This document shows positions 17,425-26,700 of a DNA stretch of 64,000 nt, piece by piece (the stretch's first letter is position 1; the number at the start of each line of letters is the position of its first letter). Where the stretch lies: contig NZ_CP026004.1 in the NCBI RefSeq assembly GCF_003086895.1, positions 2,702,731 through 2,766,730 on the forward strand. The letters are read 5' to 3'. A model generated the notes under the pieces. It made no database searches. It was not told where the DNA came from and saw only the letters and a program-made list of their open reading frames with translations. A program made the position numbers and the translations under genes. The DNA comes from Stenotrophomonas sp. ESTM1D_MKCIP4_1. Its GTDB lineage: Bacteria; Pseudomonadota; Gammaproteobacteria; Xanthomonadales; Xanthomonadaceae.

Positions 17425-20256
17425 GTGGACAATCAACTGAAGCAGTTTGCGCAATCTTCGCAACTCGCCGGCGGCAACGCCTCCTATGTCGAGGACCTGT
17501 ACGAGCAGTACCTGGTCTCCCCGGATAGTGTCGATCCCAAATGGAAGACCTACTTCGACGGCTTCAAGGGCCGTGAAGCAGGCGACATTCCGCACTCGGC
17601 CGTCATCTCCCACATTGCGGACGCGGCCAAGGATGCGCTGAAAGCTGGCACCGGCACTGGTGCGGGCGACGAGCGTGAGCGCAATGTCGGTCGTCTGATC
17701 ACCGCCTACCGTTCGCGCGGCCACCTCGATGCCCGCCTGGACCCGCTGGGCCTGACCACGCCGGTCAACACCCCGGACCTGGGCCTGCCGTTCCACAGCC
17801 TGTCCGACGGCGATCTCAACAGCGAGTTCAGCACCGGCGGCGTCGGCGGCCAGCCGCGCATGAAGCTGCGTGACCTGCTGGCGCGCCTGAAGGCGACCTA
17901 CACCGGTTCGATCGGTGCAGAGTTCATGCACATCGCCGAAGTCGAGCAGCGCCAGTGGATCTACAAGAAGCTGGAACTGGCCGGTGGCAACTACCAGCTG
18001 GACGCTGACACCCAGCGCCGCACGCTGGAACGCCTGACCGCCGCCGAAGGCCTCGAGCGTTACCTGCACACCAAGTACGTCGGCCAGAAGCGCTTCTCGC
18101 TGGAAGGCGGCGACTCGCTGATCCCGATGATGGACACCATCATCCGCAGCGCCGGCAAGGACGGCGTCAAGGACGTGGTCGTCGGCATGGCCCACCGTGG
18201 CCGCCTGAACGTGCTGGTCAACACCCTCGGCAAGAACCCGCGCAAGCTGTTCGACGAATTTGAAGGCAAGTTCGAGCACGACGAGCACGCCTCGGCCGGC
18301 GACGTGAAGTACCACATGGGCTTCTCCGCCGACGTGGCCACCGAAGGTGGCCCGGTGCATCTGGCACTGGCGTTCAACCCGTCGCACCTGGAAATCGCCG
18401 ACCCGGTCGTGGCCGGTTCCGTGCGTTCGCGCCAGGAGCGCCGCAAGGACACCGCCCGCAAGCAGGTCATGCCGATCCTCATCCACGGCGACGCGGCCTT
18501 CTCCGGCCAGGGCGTGGTCATGGAGCTGTTCCAGATGTCACAGGCCCGCGGCTTCGCCGTCGGCGGCACCGTGCACATCGTGGTCAACAACCAGGTCGGC
18601 TTCACCACCTCCAACCCGCTGGATACGCGCTCCACGCGTTATGCCACCGACGTTGCGAAGATGATCGCCGCCCCGGTGCTGCACGTGAACGGCGATGACC
18701 CGGAAGCCGTCGTGTTCGCTGCACAGCTGGCCTTCGAGTTCCGCCAGAAGTTCGCCAAGGACGTGGTCATCGATCTGATGTGCTACCGCCGCTGGGGCCA
18801 CAACGAGGCCGACGAACCGGCGATCACCCAGCCGCTGATGTACCAGGTGATCCGCAAGCACCCGACCACCCGCGAGCTGTACGCCGAGCAGCTGGAAAAG
18901 GCAGGCGTGATCGCCGCCGGCGCCGGCAAGGCGATGGTCGATGCCTACCGTGACAAGCTGGACGGTGGCGAAGTGACCACCGAACTGGCCAAGGTCGAGA
19001 AGACCCCGCCGACCAGCCCGCTGTTCGTCGATTGGCCGAAGCTGCTGGAAGGCAAGCTGTCCGATGAGATTTCCACCAAGGTGGACAAGGACAAGCTGGT
19101 CGAACTGGCCAAGCTGATCAACACCGTGCCGGAAGAAGTGCAGCTGCACTCCCGCGTCTCCAAGGTCTACGACGACCGTCGCAGGATGGCCGCCGGCGAG
19201 ATCCCGGGCGACTGGGGCTTTGCCGAGAACCTGGCCTACGCCACCCTGCTGGACGAGGGCAGTGCCCTGCGCCTGGTCGGCCAGGACGTCGGCCGCGGCA
19301 CCTTCACCCACCGCCACGCGATCCTGCACGACCAGAAGACCGACAACTACTACCTGCCGCTGCGGCAGCTGGTGGATTCGCCGGAGAAGGCCACCATCAT
19401 CGATTCGCTGCTCAGCGAAGAAGCGGTGATGGCCTACGAGTACGGTTTCTCGACCACCGATCCCAACACCCTGTGCATCTGGGAAGGCCAGTTCGGCGAC
19501 TTCGCCAACGGCGCCCAGGTGGTGATCGACCAGTTCATCGCTGCCGGTGAAGCCAAGTGGGGCCGTATTTCCGGCCTGACCCTGCTGCTGCCGCACGGCT
19601 ATGAAGGGCAAGGCCCGGAACACAGCTCGGCGCGCCTTGAGCGCTTCCTGCAGCTGTGCGCGCTGGAAAACATGCTGGTCGTGGTGCCGTCCACCCCGGC
19701 ACAGGCTTTCCACATGCTGCGACGCCAGCTGCACCTGACCACCCGCAAGCCGCTGGTGGTGATGTCGCCCAAGTCGCTGCTGCGCCACAAGCTGGCCGTG
19801 TCGACCCTGGACGAACTGGCCAACGGCGAGTTCCAGCATCTGATCGGCGATGCCAATGCCGATGCGAAGAAGGTCAAGCGCGTGGTGCTGTGCTCGGGCA
19901 AGGTCTACTACGACCTGCTGGAAGACCAGACCAAGCGTGGCCAGGACGACGTGGCGATCATCCGCGTGGAACAGCTGTACCCGTTCCCGCGTGCGCTGCT
20001 GGCCGCCGAACTGAAGAAGTACGGCAATGCCACCGACGTGGTGTGGACGCAGGAAGAACCGCAGAACCAGGGTGCGTGGTACCAGATCCGCCACCACCTG
20101 CAGTTCTGCCTGGCAGATGGCCAGAACCTGCACTACGCCGGTCGCGCGCGCTCGGCTTCGCCGGCTGCCGGCCACATGGCTGACCACGTCCGCGAACAGC
20201 AGCAGCTGATCGCCGATGCACTGGTCAACCCGTTCAACGACACGTTCGCTGAATAA
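17425..20256 (+). CDS. sucA: 2-oxoglutarate dehydrogenase E1 component
   Basis: The 943-residue thiamine-diphosphate enzyme decarboxylates 2-oxoglutarate and loads succinyl onto the E2 lipoyl arm. The N terminus (QSSQLAGGNASYVEDLYEQY) matches the E2/E3-tethering segment. Catalytic segments include VVGMAHRGRLNVLVN and the ThDP/Mg site GDAAFSGQGVV with VVNNQVGFTT. The C terminus contains EEPQNQGAWY. The start codon is GTG, in frame with the family N terminus. It is first in the sucA-sucB-lpdA operon, 40 nt before sucB. Confidence 0.97.
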   Translation: MDNQLKQFAQSSQLAGGNASYVEDLYEQYLVSPDSVDPKWKTYFDGFKGREAGDIPHSAVISHIADAAKDALKAGTGTGAGDERERNVGRLITAYRSRGHLDARLDPLGLTTPVNTPDLGLPFHSLSDGDLNSEFSTGGVGGQPRMKLRDLLARLKATYTGSIGAEFMHIAEVEQRQWIYKKLELAGGNYQLDADTQRRTLERLTAAEGLERYLHTKYVGQKRFSLEGGDSLIPMMDTIIRSAGKDGVKDVVVGMAHRGRLNVLVNTLGKNPRKLFDEFEGKFEHDEHASAGDVKYHMGFSADVATEGGPVHLALAFNPSHLEIADPVVAGSVRSRQERRKDTARKQVMPILIHGDAAFSGQGVVMELFQMSQARGFAVGGTVHIVVNNQVGFTTSNPLDTRSTRYATDVAKMIAAPVLHVNGDDPEAVVFAAQLAFEFRQKFAKDVVIDLMCYRRWGHNEADEPAITQPLMYQVIRKHPTTRELYAEQLEKAGVIAAGAGKAMVDAYRDKLDGGEVTTELAKVEKTPPTSPLFVDWPKLLEGKLSDEISTKVDKDKLVELAKLINTVPEEVQLHSRVSKVYDDRRRMAAGEIPGDWGFAENLAYATLLDEGSALRLVGQDVGRGTFTHRHAILHDQKTDNYYLPLRQLVDSPEKATIIDSLLSEEAVMAYEYGFSTTDPNTLCIWEGQFGDFANGAQVVIDQFIAAGEAKWGRISGLTLLLPHGYEGQGPEHSSARLERFLQLCALENMLVVVPSTPAQAFHMLRRQLHLTTRKPLVVMSPKSLLRHKLAVSTLDELANGEFQHLIGDANADAKKVKRVVLCSGKVYYDLLEDQTKRGQDDVAIIRVEQLYPFPRALLAAELKKYGNATDVVWTQEEPQNQGAWYQIRHHLQFCLADGQNLHYAGRARSASPAAGHMADHVREQQQLIADALVNPFNDTFAE

Positions 20257-20296
20257 CCCTCCCCCTATTTAGAAGACAAACCAGGAAGCTCCCGCA

Positions 20297-21499
20297 ATGG
20301 CCACCGAAGTCAAAGCCCCGGTACTGCCCGAATCCGTCGCCGACGGCACCATCGCCACCTGGCACAAGAAGGTGGGCGACGCCGTCAAGCGCGACGAAAA
20401 CCTGCTTGACCTGGAAACCGACAAGGTCGTCCTGGAAGTGCCGTCGCCGGTCGACGGCGTGATCAAGGAGATCAAGTTCAAGGAAGGCGACACCGTGACC
20501 TCCAGCCAGGTCGTGGCGATCATCGAAGAAGGCGCCGTGGCTGCTGCCCCGGCTCCGGCCGCTGAAGCCGCTCCGGCGGCAGCCGCTGCCCCGGCCGCTG
20601 CTGCTCCGGCAGCCGCTGCTGCGCCGGCCCCGGCTGCCAAGTCGGCTGCCGACAGCCTGCCCCCGGGCGCCCGCTTCACCGCCATCACCGAAGGCGTGAA
20701 CCCGGCTGACGTCGACGGCACCGGCCGTCGCGGCGCGGTCACCAAGGAAGACATCGTCAACTTCGCCCGCAACGGCGGCGCCGGCAAGGCCGGTGGCGCA
20801 CGTCCGGAAGAACGCGTGCCGATGACCCGCATCCGCAAGCGCATCGCCGAGCGCCTGATGGAGTCGAAGAACTCCACCGCCATGCTGACCACCTTCAACG
20901 AAGTCGACCTGTCCAAGGTGTCGGCCGCGCGCAAGGAACTGCAGGACGAGTTCGTCAAGGCACACGGCATCAAGCTGGGCTTCATGAGCTTCTTCGTGAA
21001 GGCCGCTGCCAACGCCCTGCAGCGCTTCCCGCTGGTCAACGCCTCGATCGACGGCGACGACATCATCTACCACGGCTACTCGGACATCTCGATCGCCGTG
21101 TCCACCGAGAAGGGCCTGGTTACCCCGGTCCTGCGCAACGTCGAGCGCATGTCGTTCGCCGACATCGAAAAGACCATCGCCGACTACGCCAAGAAGGCGC
21201 GTGACGGCAAGCTGGGCCTGGACGAACTGCAGGGCGGTACCTTCACCGTGACCAACGGCGGCACCTTCGGTTCGCTGCTGTCGACCCCGATCATCAACCC
21301 GCCGCAGAGCGCCATCCTGGGCATGCACGCCATCAAGGAGCGTCCGATCGCCCAGAACGGCCAGGTCGTGATCGCGCCGATGATGTACCTGGCGCTGTCC
21401 TACGACCATCGCATCATCGATGGCAAGGACTCGGTGCAGTTCCTGGTGGACATCAAGAACCAGCTGGAAAACCCGGGCCGCATGCTGTTCGGCCTGTAA
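20297..21499 (+). CDS. sucB: Dihydrolipoamide succinyltransferase (E2 of 2-oxoglutarate dehydrogenase)
   Basis: The 400-residue core of the complex. The lipoyl domain (1-77) has the modified lysine 43 in [11 protein letters not shown]. An Ala/Pro-rich swinging linker (about 80-118) follows, then the E1/E3-binding domain (about 122-160, [20 protein letters not shown]) and the catalytic acyltransferase domain with [13 protein letters not shown] near the C terminus. It lies between sucA and lpdA; a 10-bp hairpin follows its stop. Confidence 0.97.
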   Translation: MATEVKAPVLPESVADGTIATWHKKVGDAVKRDENLLDLETDKVVLEVPSPVDGVIKEIKFKEGDTVTSSQVVAIIEEGAVAAAPAPAAEAAPAAAAAPAAAAPAAAAAPAPAAKSAADSLPPGARFTAITEGVNPADVDGTGRRGAVTKEDIVNFARNGGAGKAGGARPEERVPMTRIRKRIAERLMESKNSTAMLTTFNEVDLSKVSAARKELQDEFVKAHGIKLGFMSFFVKAAANALQRFPLVNASIDGDDIIYHGYSDISIAVSTEKGLVTPVLRNVERMSFADIEKTIADYAKKARDGKLGLDELQGGTFTVTNGGTFGSLLSTPIINPPQSAILGMHAIKERPIAQNGQVVIAPMMYLALSYDHRIIDGKDSVQFLVDIKNQLENPGRMLFGL

Positions 21500-21510
21500 G
21501 AGACCTCCCG

Positions 21511-21534
21511 CCCCTCCGCGCCTGCGCGGAGGGG
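21511..21534 (+). other. Hairpin in the sucB-lpdA spacer
   Basis: A perfect 10-bp stem CCCCTCCGCG-CCTG-CGCGGAGGGG lies 12 nt after the sucB stop and 29 nt before lpdA. It lacks a full T-tract, so it is more likely a partial terminator or mRNA-processing/stability element that sets the sucAB to lpdA ratio. Confidence 0.55.
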
Positions 21535-21562
21535 TTCTGGTATAGCAACAAGGACTATTTCA

Positions 21563-22999
21563 ATGGCTGAACAATTCGACGTCGTCGTCATCGGTGCCGG
21601 CCCGGCCGGTTACCACGCTGCCATCCGCGCGGCACAGCTGGGCCTGAAGACCGCCTGCATCGACGCAGCGCTGGGCAAGGACGGCAAGCCGGCCCTGGGC
21701 GGCACCTGCCTGCGCGTGGGCTGCATCCCGTCCAAGGCGCTGCTGGATTCCTCGCGCCAGTTCTGGAACATGGGCCACATCTTTGGCGACCACGGCATCA
21801 GCTTCAAGGATGCCAAGATCGACGTCGAAGCGATGGTTGGCCGCAAGGACAAGATCGTCAAGCAGTTCACCGGCGGCATCGCCATGCTGTTCAAGGCCAA
21901 CAAGGTCGCCACCTACTACGGTTTCGGTGAACTGCAGCCGGGCAACGTGGTCAAGGTGAAGCAGCACGACGGTTCGGAAGTTGAACTGAAGGGCACCAAC
22001 GTCATCATCGCCGCCGGTTCGGATTCGATCGAACTGCCGTTCGCCAAGTTCGACGGCGAGACCATCGTCGACAACGTCGGCGGCCTGGACTTCACCGAAG
22101 TGCCGAACCGCCTGGCCGTGATCGGCGCCGGTGTCATCGGCCTGGAACTGGGCAGCGTGTGGAAGCGCCTGGGCGCTGAAGTCACCATCCTGGAAGCACT
22201 GCCGGAGTTCCTGGCCGTGGCCGACGCCGAAGTGGCCAAGACCGCTGCCAAGGAATTCAAGAAGCAGGGTCTGGACATCCGCCTGGGTGCCAAGGTCTCC
22301 AAGACCGAGATCACCGGCAAGGGCAAGAAGAAGGAAGTCGTTGTCACCTACACCGACAGCGAAGGCGAGAAGACCCTGACCGTGGACAAGCTGCTGGTGG
22401 CCGTCGGCCGTCGCGCCGCCACCAAGGGCCTGCTGGCTGAAGGCACCGGCGTCAAGGTCAACGAGCGTGGCCAGATCGAAGTCGACGCGCACTGCCACAC
22501 CGGCGTCAACGGCGTCTGGGCGGTCGGTGACTGCGTGCGCGGCCCGATGCTGGCGCACAAGGGCTTCGAGGAAGGCATCGCGGTTGCCGAACTGATCGCC
22601 GGCCTGCCGGGCCACGTCAACTTCGACACCATCCCGTGGGTCATCTACACCGAGCCGGAACTGGCCTGGGTCGGCAAAACCGAAGCGCAGCTGAAGGCCG
22701 AGGGCATCCCGTACAAGGCCGGCAGCTTCCCGTTCGCCGCCAACGGCCGTGCCGTGGCGATGATCGAACCGGCAGGCTTCGTGAAGGTGCTGGCACACGC
22801 TGAAACCGACCGCATCCTGGGCATGCACCTGGTCGGTGCCAACGTCTCCGAGCTGGTGCACGAAGGTGTGCTGACCATGGAGTTCAGCGGCTCGGCCGAC
22901 GATCTGGCGCGCATCTGCCACGCCCACCCGTCGCTGTCGGAAGTCGTGCATGACGCCGCCATGGCCGTCAGCAAGCGCGCCATCCACAAGGCGAACTGA
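21563..22999 (+). CDS. lpdA: Dihydrolipoyl dehydrogenase (E3)
   Basis: The 478-residue FAD enzyme reoxidises dihydrolipoamide with NAD+. The FAD-binding motif VIGAGPAGYHAA lies near residue 10 and the redox disulphide in GGTCLRVGCIPSKALL at about 47-62. The NAD motif is AVIGAGVIGLELGSVW, and the C-terminal catalytic HAHPSLSEVVHDAA supplies the His-Glu pair. It is the last gene of the suc operon, with a strong terminator 54 nt downstream. Confidence 0.97.
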   Translation: MAEQFDVVVIGAGPAGYHAAIRAAQLGLKTACIDAALGKDGKPALGGTCLRVGCIPSKALLDSSRQFWNMGHIFGDHGISFKDAKIDVEAMVGRKDKIVKQFTGGIAMLFKANKVATYYGFGELQPGNVVKVKQHDGSEVELKGTNVIIAAGSDSIELPFAKFDGETIVDNVGGLDFTEVPNRLAVIGAGVIGLELGSVWKRLGAEVTILEALPEFLAVADAEVAKTAAKEFKKQGLDIRLGAKVSKTEITGKGKKKEVVVTYTDSEGEKTLTVDKLLVAVGRRAATKGLLAEGTGVKVNERGQIEVDAHCHTGVNGVWAVGDCVRGPMLAHKGFEEGIAVAELIAGLPGHVNFDTIPWVIYTEPELAWVGKTEAQLKAEGIPYKAGSFPFAANGRAVAMIEPAGFVKVLAHAETDRILGMHLVGANVSELVHEGVLTMEFSGSADDLARICHAHPSLSEVVHDAAMAVSKRAIHKAN

Positions 23000-23053
23000 T
23001 CGTTTGCCTTCGTGGTGGGTGCCGACCGTTGGTCGGCACTGAACTGCAAACAG

Positions 23054-23079
23054 AAAACCCCGCTTCGGCGGGGTTTTTT
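23054..23079 (+). terminator. Rho-independent terminator of the suc operon
   Basis: AAAACCCCGC-TTCG-GCGGGGTTTTTT: a stable stem with a UUCG tetraloop and a T-tract, 54 nt after the lpdA stop. The A-tract lets it serve the leftward gene at 23119 as well. Confidence 0.92.
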
Positions 23080-23118
23080 GTTGTCCGTTTTCATTCAGAG
23101 CCGAGCATGGGCCCGGCT

Positions 23119-23391
23119 CTACACCTTTCCAGCCGGCTTCTTCGGCGGGTCATCGCACAGGGTGTGCTTGACCACCGTGCCACCCACTTTCCACTCCTTG
23201 GCCACTCGGCAACGCGGCTTGGCACCGCCGGCCTCCGCAGCCTTCGCCGCCGCCGCATCCGCCTCATCGGCGCCGGCCACCTGCTGCCGTTCCAGCCACG
23301 CCGATGAAGGCGTGGGCGGCGCCGATGGCGGCGGTTCGGCCAGTGCCGGGCCTGCCAGCAGGGCCAACCCGACCATCAGCAACGCCTTCAT
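23119..23391 (-). CDS. Small exported hypothetical protein
   Basis: The 90-residue protein has a signal peptide (MKALLMVGLALLAGPALA), a Pro/Ser-rich linker, an Ala-rich segment and a C-terminal part with two Cys (KPRCRVAKEWKV and HTLCDDPP) that could form a periplasmic disulphide. Its start overlaps the stop of the membrane-protein gene upstream (ATGA at 23388-23391), so the pair is translationally coupled. No family was recognised. Confidence 0.65.
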   Translation of the reverse strand: MKALLMVGLALLAGPALAEPPPSAPPTPSSAWLERQQVAGADEADAAAAKAAEAGGAKPRCRVAKEWKVGGTVVKHTLCDDPPKKPAGKV

Positions 23392-23600
23392 GCTGCCACC
23401 GCCCGGCCGCCCAGCAGCCGCGCCGGCAGCATGAACAGCGCGCGCAGGAACGCGAACAGCGCCGAGAACGTGATCCCGACCAGGCGGAACGGCAGGCTCA
23501 GCAGCCAGACGAACGGCCAGGCGATCAGCGCCAGCAGCCCCAACGGCCAGCACAGCACGAACAGCAGGCACCACACGCCCAGCGCGAACAGGGTCTTCAT
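23388..23600 (-). CDS. Small hydrophobic membrane protein
   Basis: A 70-residue protein, almost entirely hydrophobic: MKTLFALGVWCLLFVLCWPL, a second segment (LIAWPFVWLLSLPFRLVGI) and an amphipathic end. It has probably two membrane helices. AAGGAGA precedes the ATG at 23600 and the stop overlaps the next gene by 4 nt. Function is unknown. Confidence 0.6.
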   Translation of the reverse strand: MKTLFALGVWCLLFVLCWPLGLLALIAWPFVWLLSLPFRLVGITFSALFAFLRALFMLPARLLGGRAVAA

Positions 23601-23714
23601 GACGGTCTCCTTGGGCGGCACCCTGCCGCCTGTGACCACCGTGCCGCCCCACCGCGCGCGCCGCAAACGGTTTGCGACGAAACCCGGCAGGGGGCGATGA
23701 AACCCGGGAAAGCC

Positions 23715-23731
23715 GCCGGGCATTGCCCGGC
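23715..23731 (-). terminator. Hairpin downstream of the autotransporter gene
   Basis: GCCGGGC-ATT-GCCCGGC, 10 nt after the stop of the leftward autotransporter gene. There is no T-tract, so a strong terminator is not established. Confidence 0.45.
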
Positions 23732-23740
23732 GCTTCCTGC

Positions 23741-26700
23741 TCAGCGGCTGCCGTTGCTCAGACGCAGGCCGACGCTGCTGGAACGATCACTGCCGCGGGC
23801 CTGTTCATGGCCCAGCAGCAGCGACAGGATCCAGCCGCGTGCGATCAACACGTCCACGCCAGCCGACAACGACAGCAGGTCATCGTTGTAACTGCGCATC
23901 GCCAAGCGGTAGTCCTGCGGACGCGCCCACTCGGCGTAGTTCAGCGTTGCCTCGCCCCGGTCCTGCAGGGCCTGCCGGTACTCGATGTTCCAGAACGGAC
24001 GCAGGCGCGCCTCATCCGTCTGCACCGCGCTGCCTTCCAGACCGAACGCCAGCGCGCGGCTGTCGACCACGTGGCGGCCATAGGCCAGATCCAACTCGCC
24101 CAGGCCCTGCTCACGATAGGCATCAAGCGTGCTGCGGCTGCCATCCATGCGCGCGTAGCCACTCATGCGCATTCCGGACAGCACCTGCTCATAGCCCAGC
24201 GACAGCGAACCGAACCACTGCGAACCTTCGCGCCGGGCCGTCGCCATCGCGTTGGCATCGCGGCTCCAGCGCTGCAGGTCGAAGCGCAGATCGCCCGTGG
24301 CCAGCACCGCGTCGACGAACACGTGCGCGTTGCCACGCCACAGCCCGTACACCGCCAGCGAACGCTGATCGGCCTGCAGGCGCGTGCGCGCATCACCCTG
24401 CTCGCTGTCGTTGCGGCCGACGCTGCCGGCCACGCCCCACAGCGCGTTCTCGCCAAGGCGACGATCCACGCCCACGGTCAGGCCGTCGCTGCGCAGATCG
24501 TACCGCCCTGCCCCCGTCGGCCCGCCGCGACCGTAGGTGGCCGTTCCCGAAGCCCAGGTGCCCCACCCCGCCGGCAGCAGCGGGCCGTCGCGTGCCACGG
24601 CCTGGCCCAGCGGAAGCGACGCCGCATCCGGGCCCCGCGCACCGGTCGACACCGACAGCGTGTTGCTGTCAGCGTTGCCGCCCGCACGCACCTGACGCAG
24701 GCGATCGCGGATGTTGGCCTGCTGCGCGTTGGCGAAGCGCACGCTGGCATCGACCTGGGCCTGCAGCAGTCCGGTCACGCCCGGATCGCGGGTCGGGTCC
24801 GGGCGCACCGTCACCACCAGGGTCAGGTCGACACGGGCCGCGGCATAGCCGCCCGCAGCGGCCTGCTCGGCCGTGATCACGACACGGCCTTCCCCATGCA
24901 CGTGCACGGTGCGCCCCTCGATGCTGGCCACTGCGGTGTCGCTGCTGTGGAAGCTGAAGGTGCCCGGGCTGGCACTGGTCGGCAGCGGCAGCTCGAAACT
25001 ACCCTGTTCCAGCAGTCGCTGCAGGTCCGCACTCCACACGAGGGTGGGTACGGCCAGCGCGATCTCGACGACGTGTTGCAGCTGTGGGGCCGCTTCGTGG
25101 TTGGCGTCACCGTCCTGGTCCACGGTCAGCACGCAGCGGCCTGCCGCCAGCATGGCCACGCGGCTGCCGTTGACACTGCAGACGGCGGGGCTGCTGCTGC
25201 CAAAACGCAACGGCTGGCCCGAGGCGCCGCCCTGTGCGGAGACCTCGAAAGCACCGCCCTCGCTGTAGACCGGCGTTGCCGGGTTCACGGCAAAACCGGT
25301 GATCGCCTGCGCAGCTTGAGCAACCTGCAGCTGGTAGCGCGCAACGCCGGTGAATCCGTAGGTATCACTGACCTCCACATCGAAATCGAACACGCCGGCC
25401 CGCGTCGCAACGCCCTGCAGCTGGCCATCGCTCGACAGCAGCACGCCCGGCGGCAGCGCGCCGGACAGCAGACGGAACGCGTACGGCGCGGTGCCGCCGC
25501 GTGCCTGCAGGCGCAGGCTGACCGGGCCGGCCTGGGTGGCCGGCGGCAGCGGCGCCGCATCTTCTTCAATCTGCGGGGCCACCACATCCAGCACGAACGC
25601 CCGGCGCGCACGGAAGGGACCGCTGCCGGAGCTGCTGTCACTCACCTCGACCTCGATCTCGAATCGACCGGCCACCATCGGCGCACCCGCCAGGCGCCCA
25701 CTGCGGTCAAGGCTGACACCCGTCGGCAGTTGGCCGGCGACGATCGCGTAGGCGTACGGGGCTGCACCTCCAGTGGCGGACAGCTGCGCGTCCAGCGGTG
25801 TGCCCGCCACGCCCTGCGGCAACACGGCCGACTGCAGCGTTACGGTCGGCGTGCCGACGATGATCGTGATCGTGGCCGGTGCCGAGGTGCGGAATGCATC
25901 GCTGACGGTATAGGTGATGCGGTCAGTGCCGGCATAGCCTGCGGCCGGGGTATAGCGCAGCGTCGTGCCCTGCACGTCCACCCGGCCATGCTGCGGGCCT
26001 GCGGTCACCTGGAGCTGGTCGGCTACGCCGTCCACCGCCAGTGGCAGCACCACGGCCGTCGCACCGTAAGCCACTGCGGCGCTGGAATCGGTCACCGACA
26101 GGTCCGGCACCGGCACCACGGCGGCCGAAGCCGCCGATGCGACGCCTGTGCCGAACGCACTGCGTGCGACCACCACGAAGCGATAGGCACTGCCATTGAC
26201 CAGGCCGCGCACGGTGATCGGCGACGTCGTGCCCGTTGCGGTGATGCCGCCCGGCTGCGCGGTCACGGTGTAATCGACGATGGCGCCGCTGCCGGGCTGT
26301 GCCGCATCGAAATGCACCTGCACCTGTCCATCACCAGCCACGCCCCGCACGTTGGCGGGCGCCGAGGGCAGATCGGCGCCGACACGGATGCCGGTGGTCG
26401 CTCCCACGTTGGCCAGCACAGTGCGCGCATCGGTACCCTGCGCATTGCGCAGGCTGCCCGCAGCGGCCTGCAGCGACTCCACCGCGATGCCATTCTCATC
26501 GCGATCGTCGGCCTGCAGCGTGTACTGGAAGCGCAGCATGCTGCCCTGCGCGTTTGTTTCGTGTGCCGCCAGCAGCGCAACACGGCCCAGGCTGCCGATC
26601 CGCAGCAGCAGCTGCGGTGCGGCCCCCACCTGCAGGGCCTGGTCGAACTGCACGGCAAACGACAGCACCTGCCCGGCCAGGTACCGCCCCTCGGCGGGCA

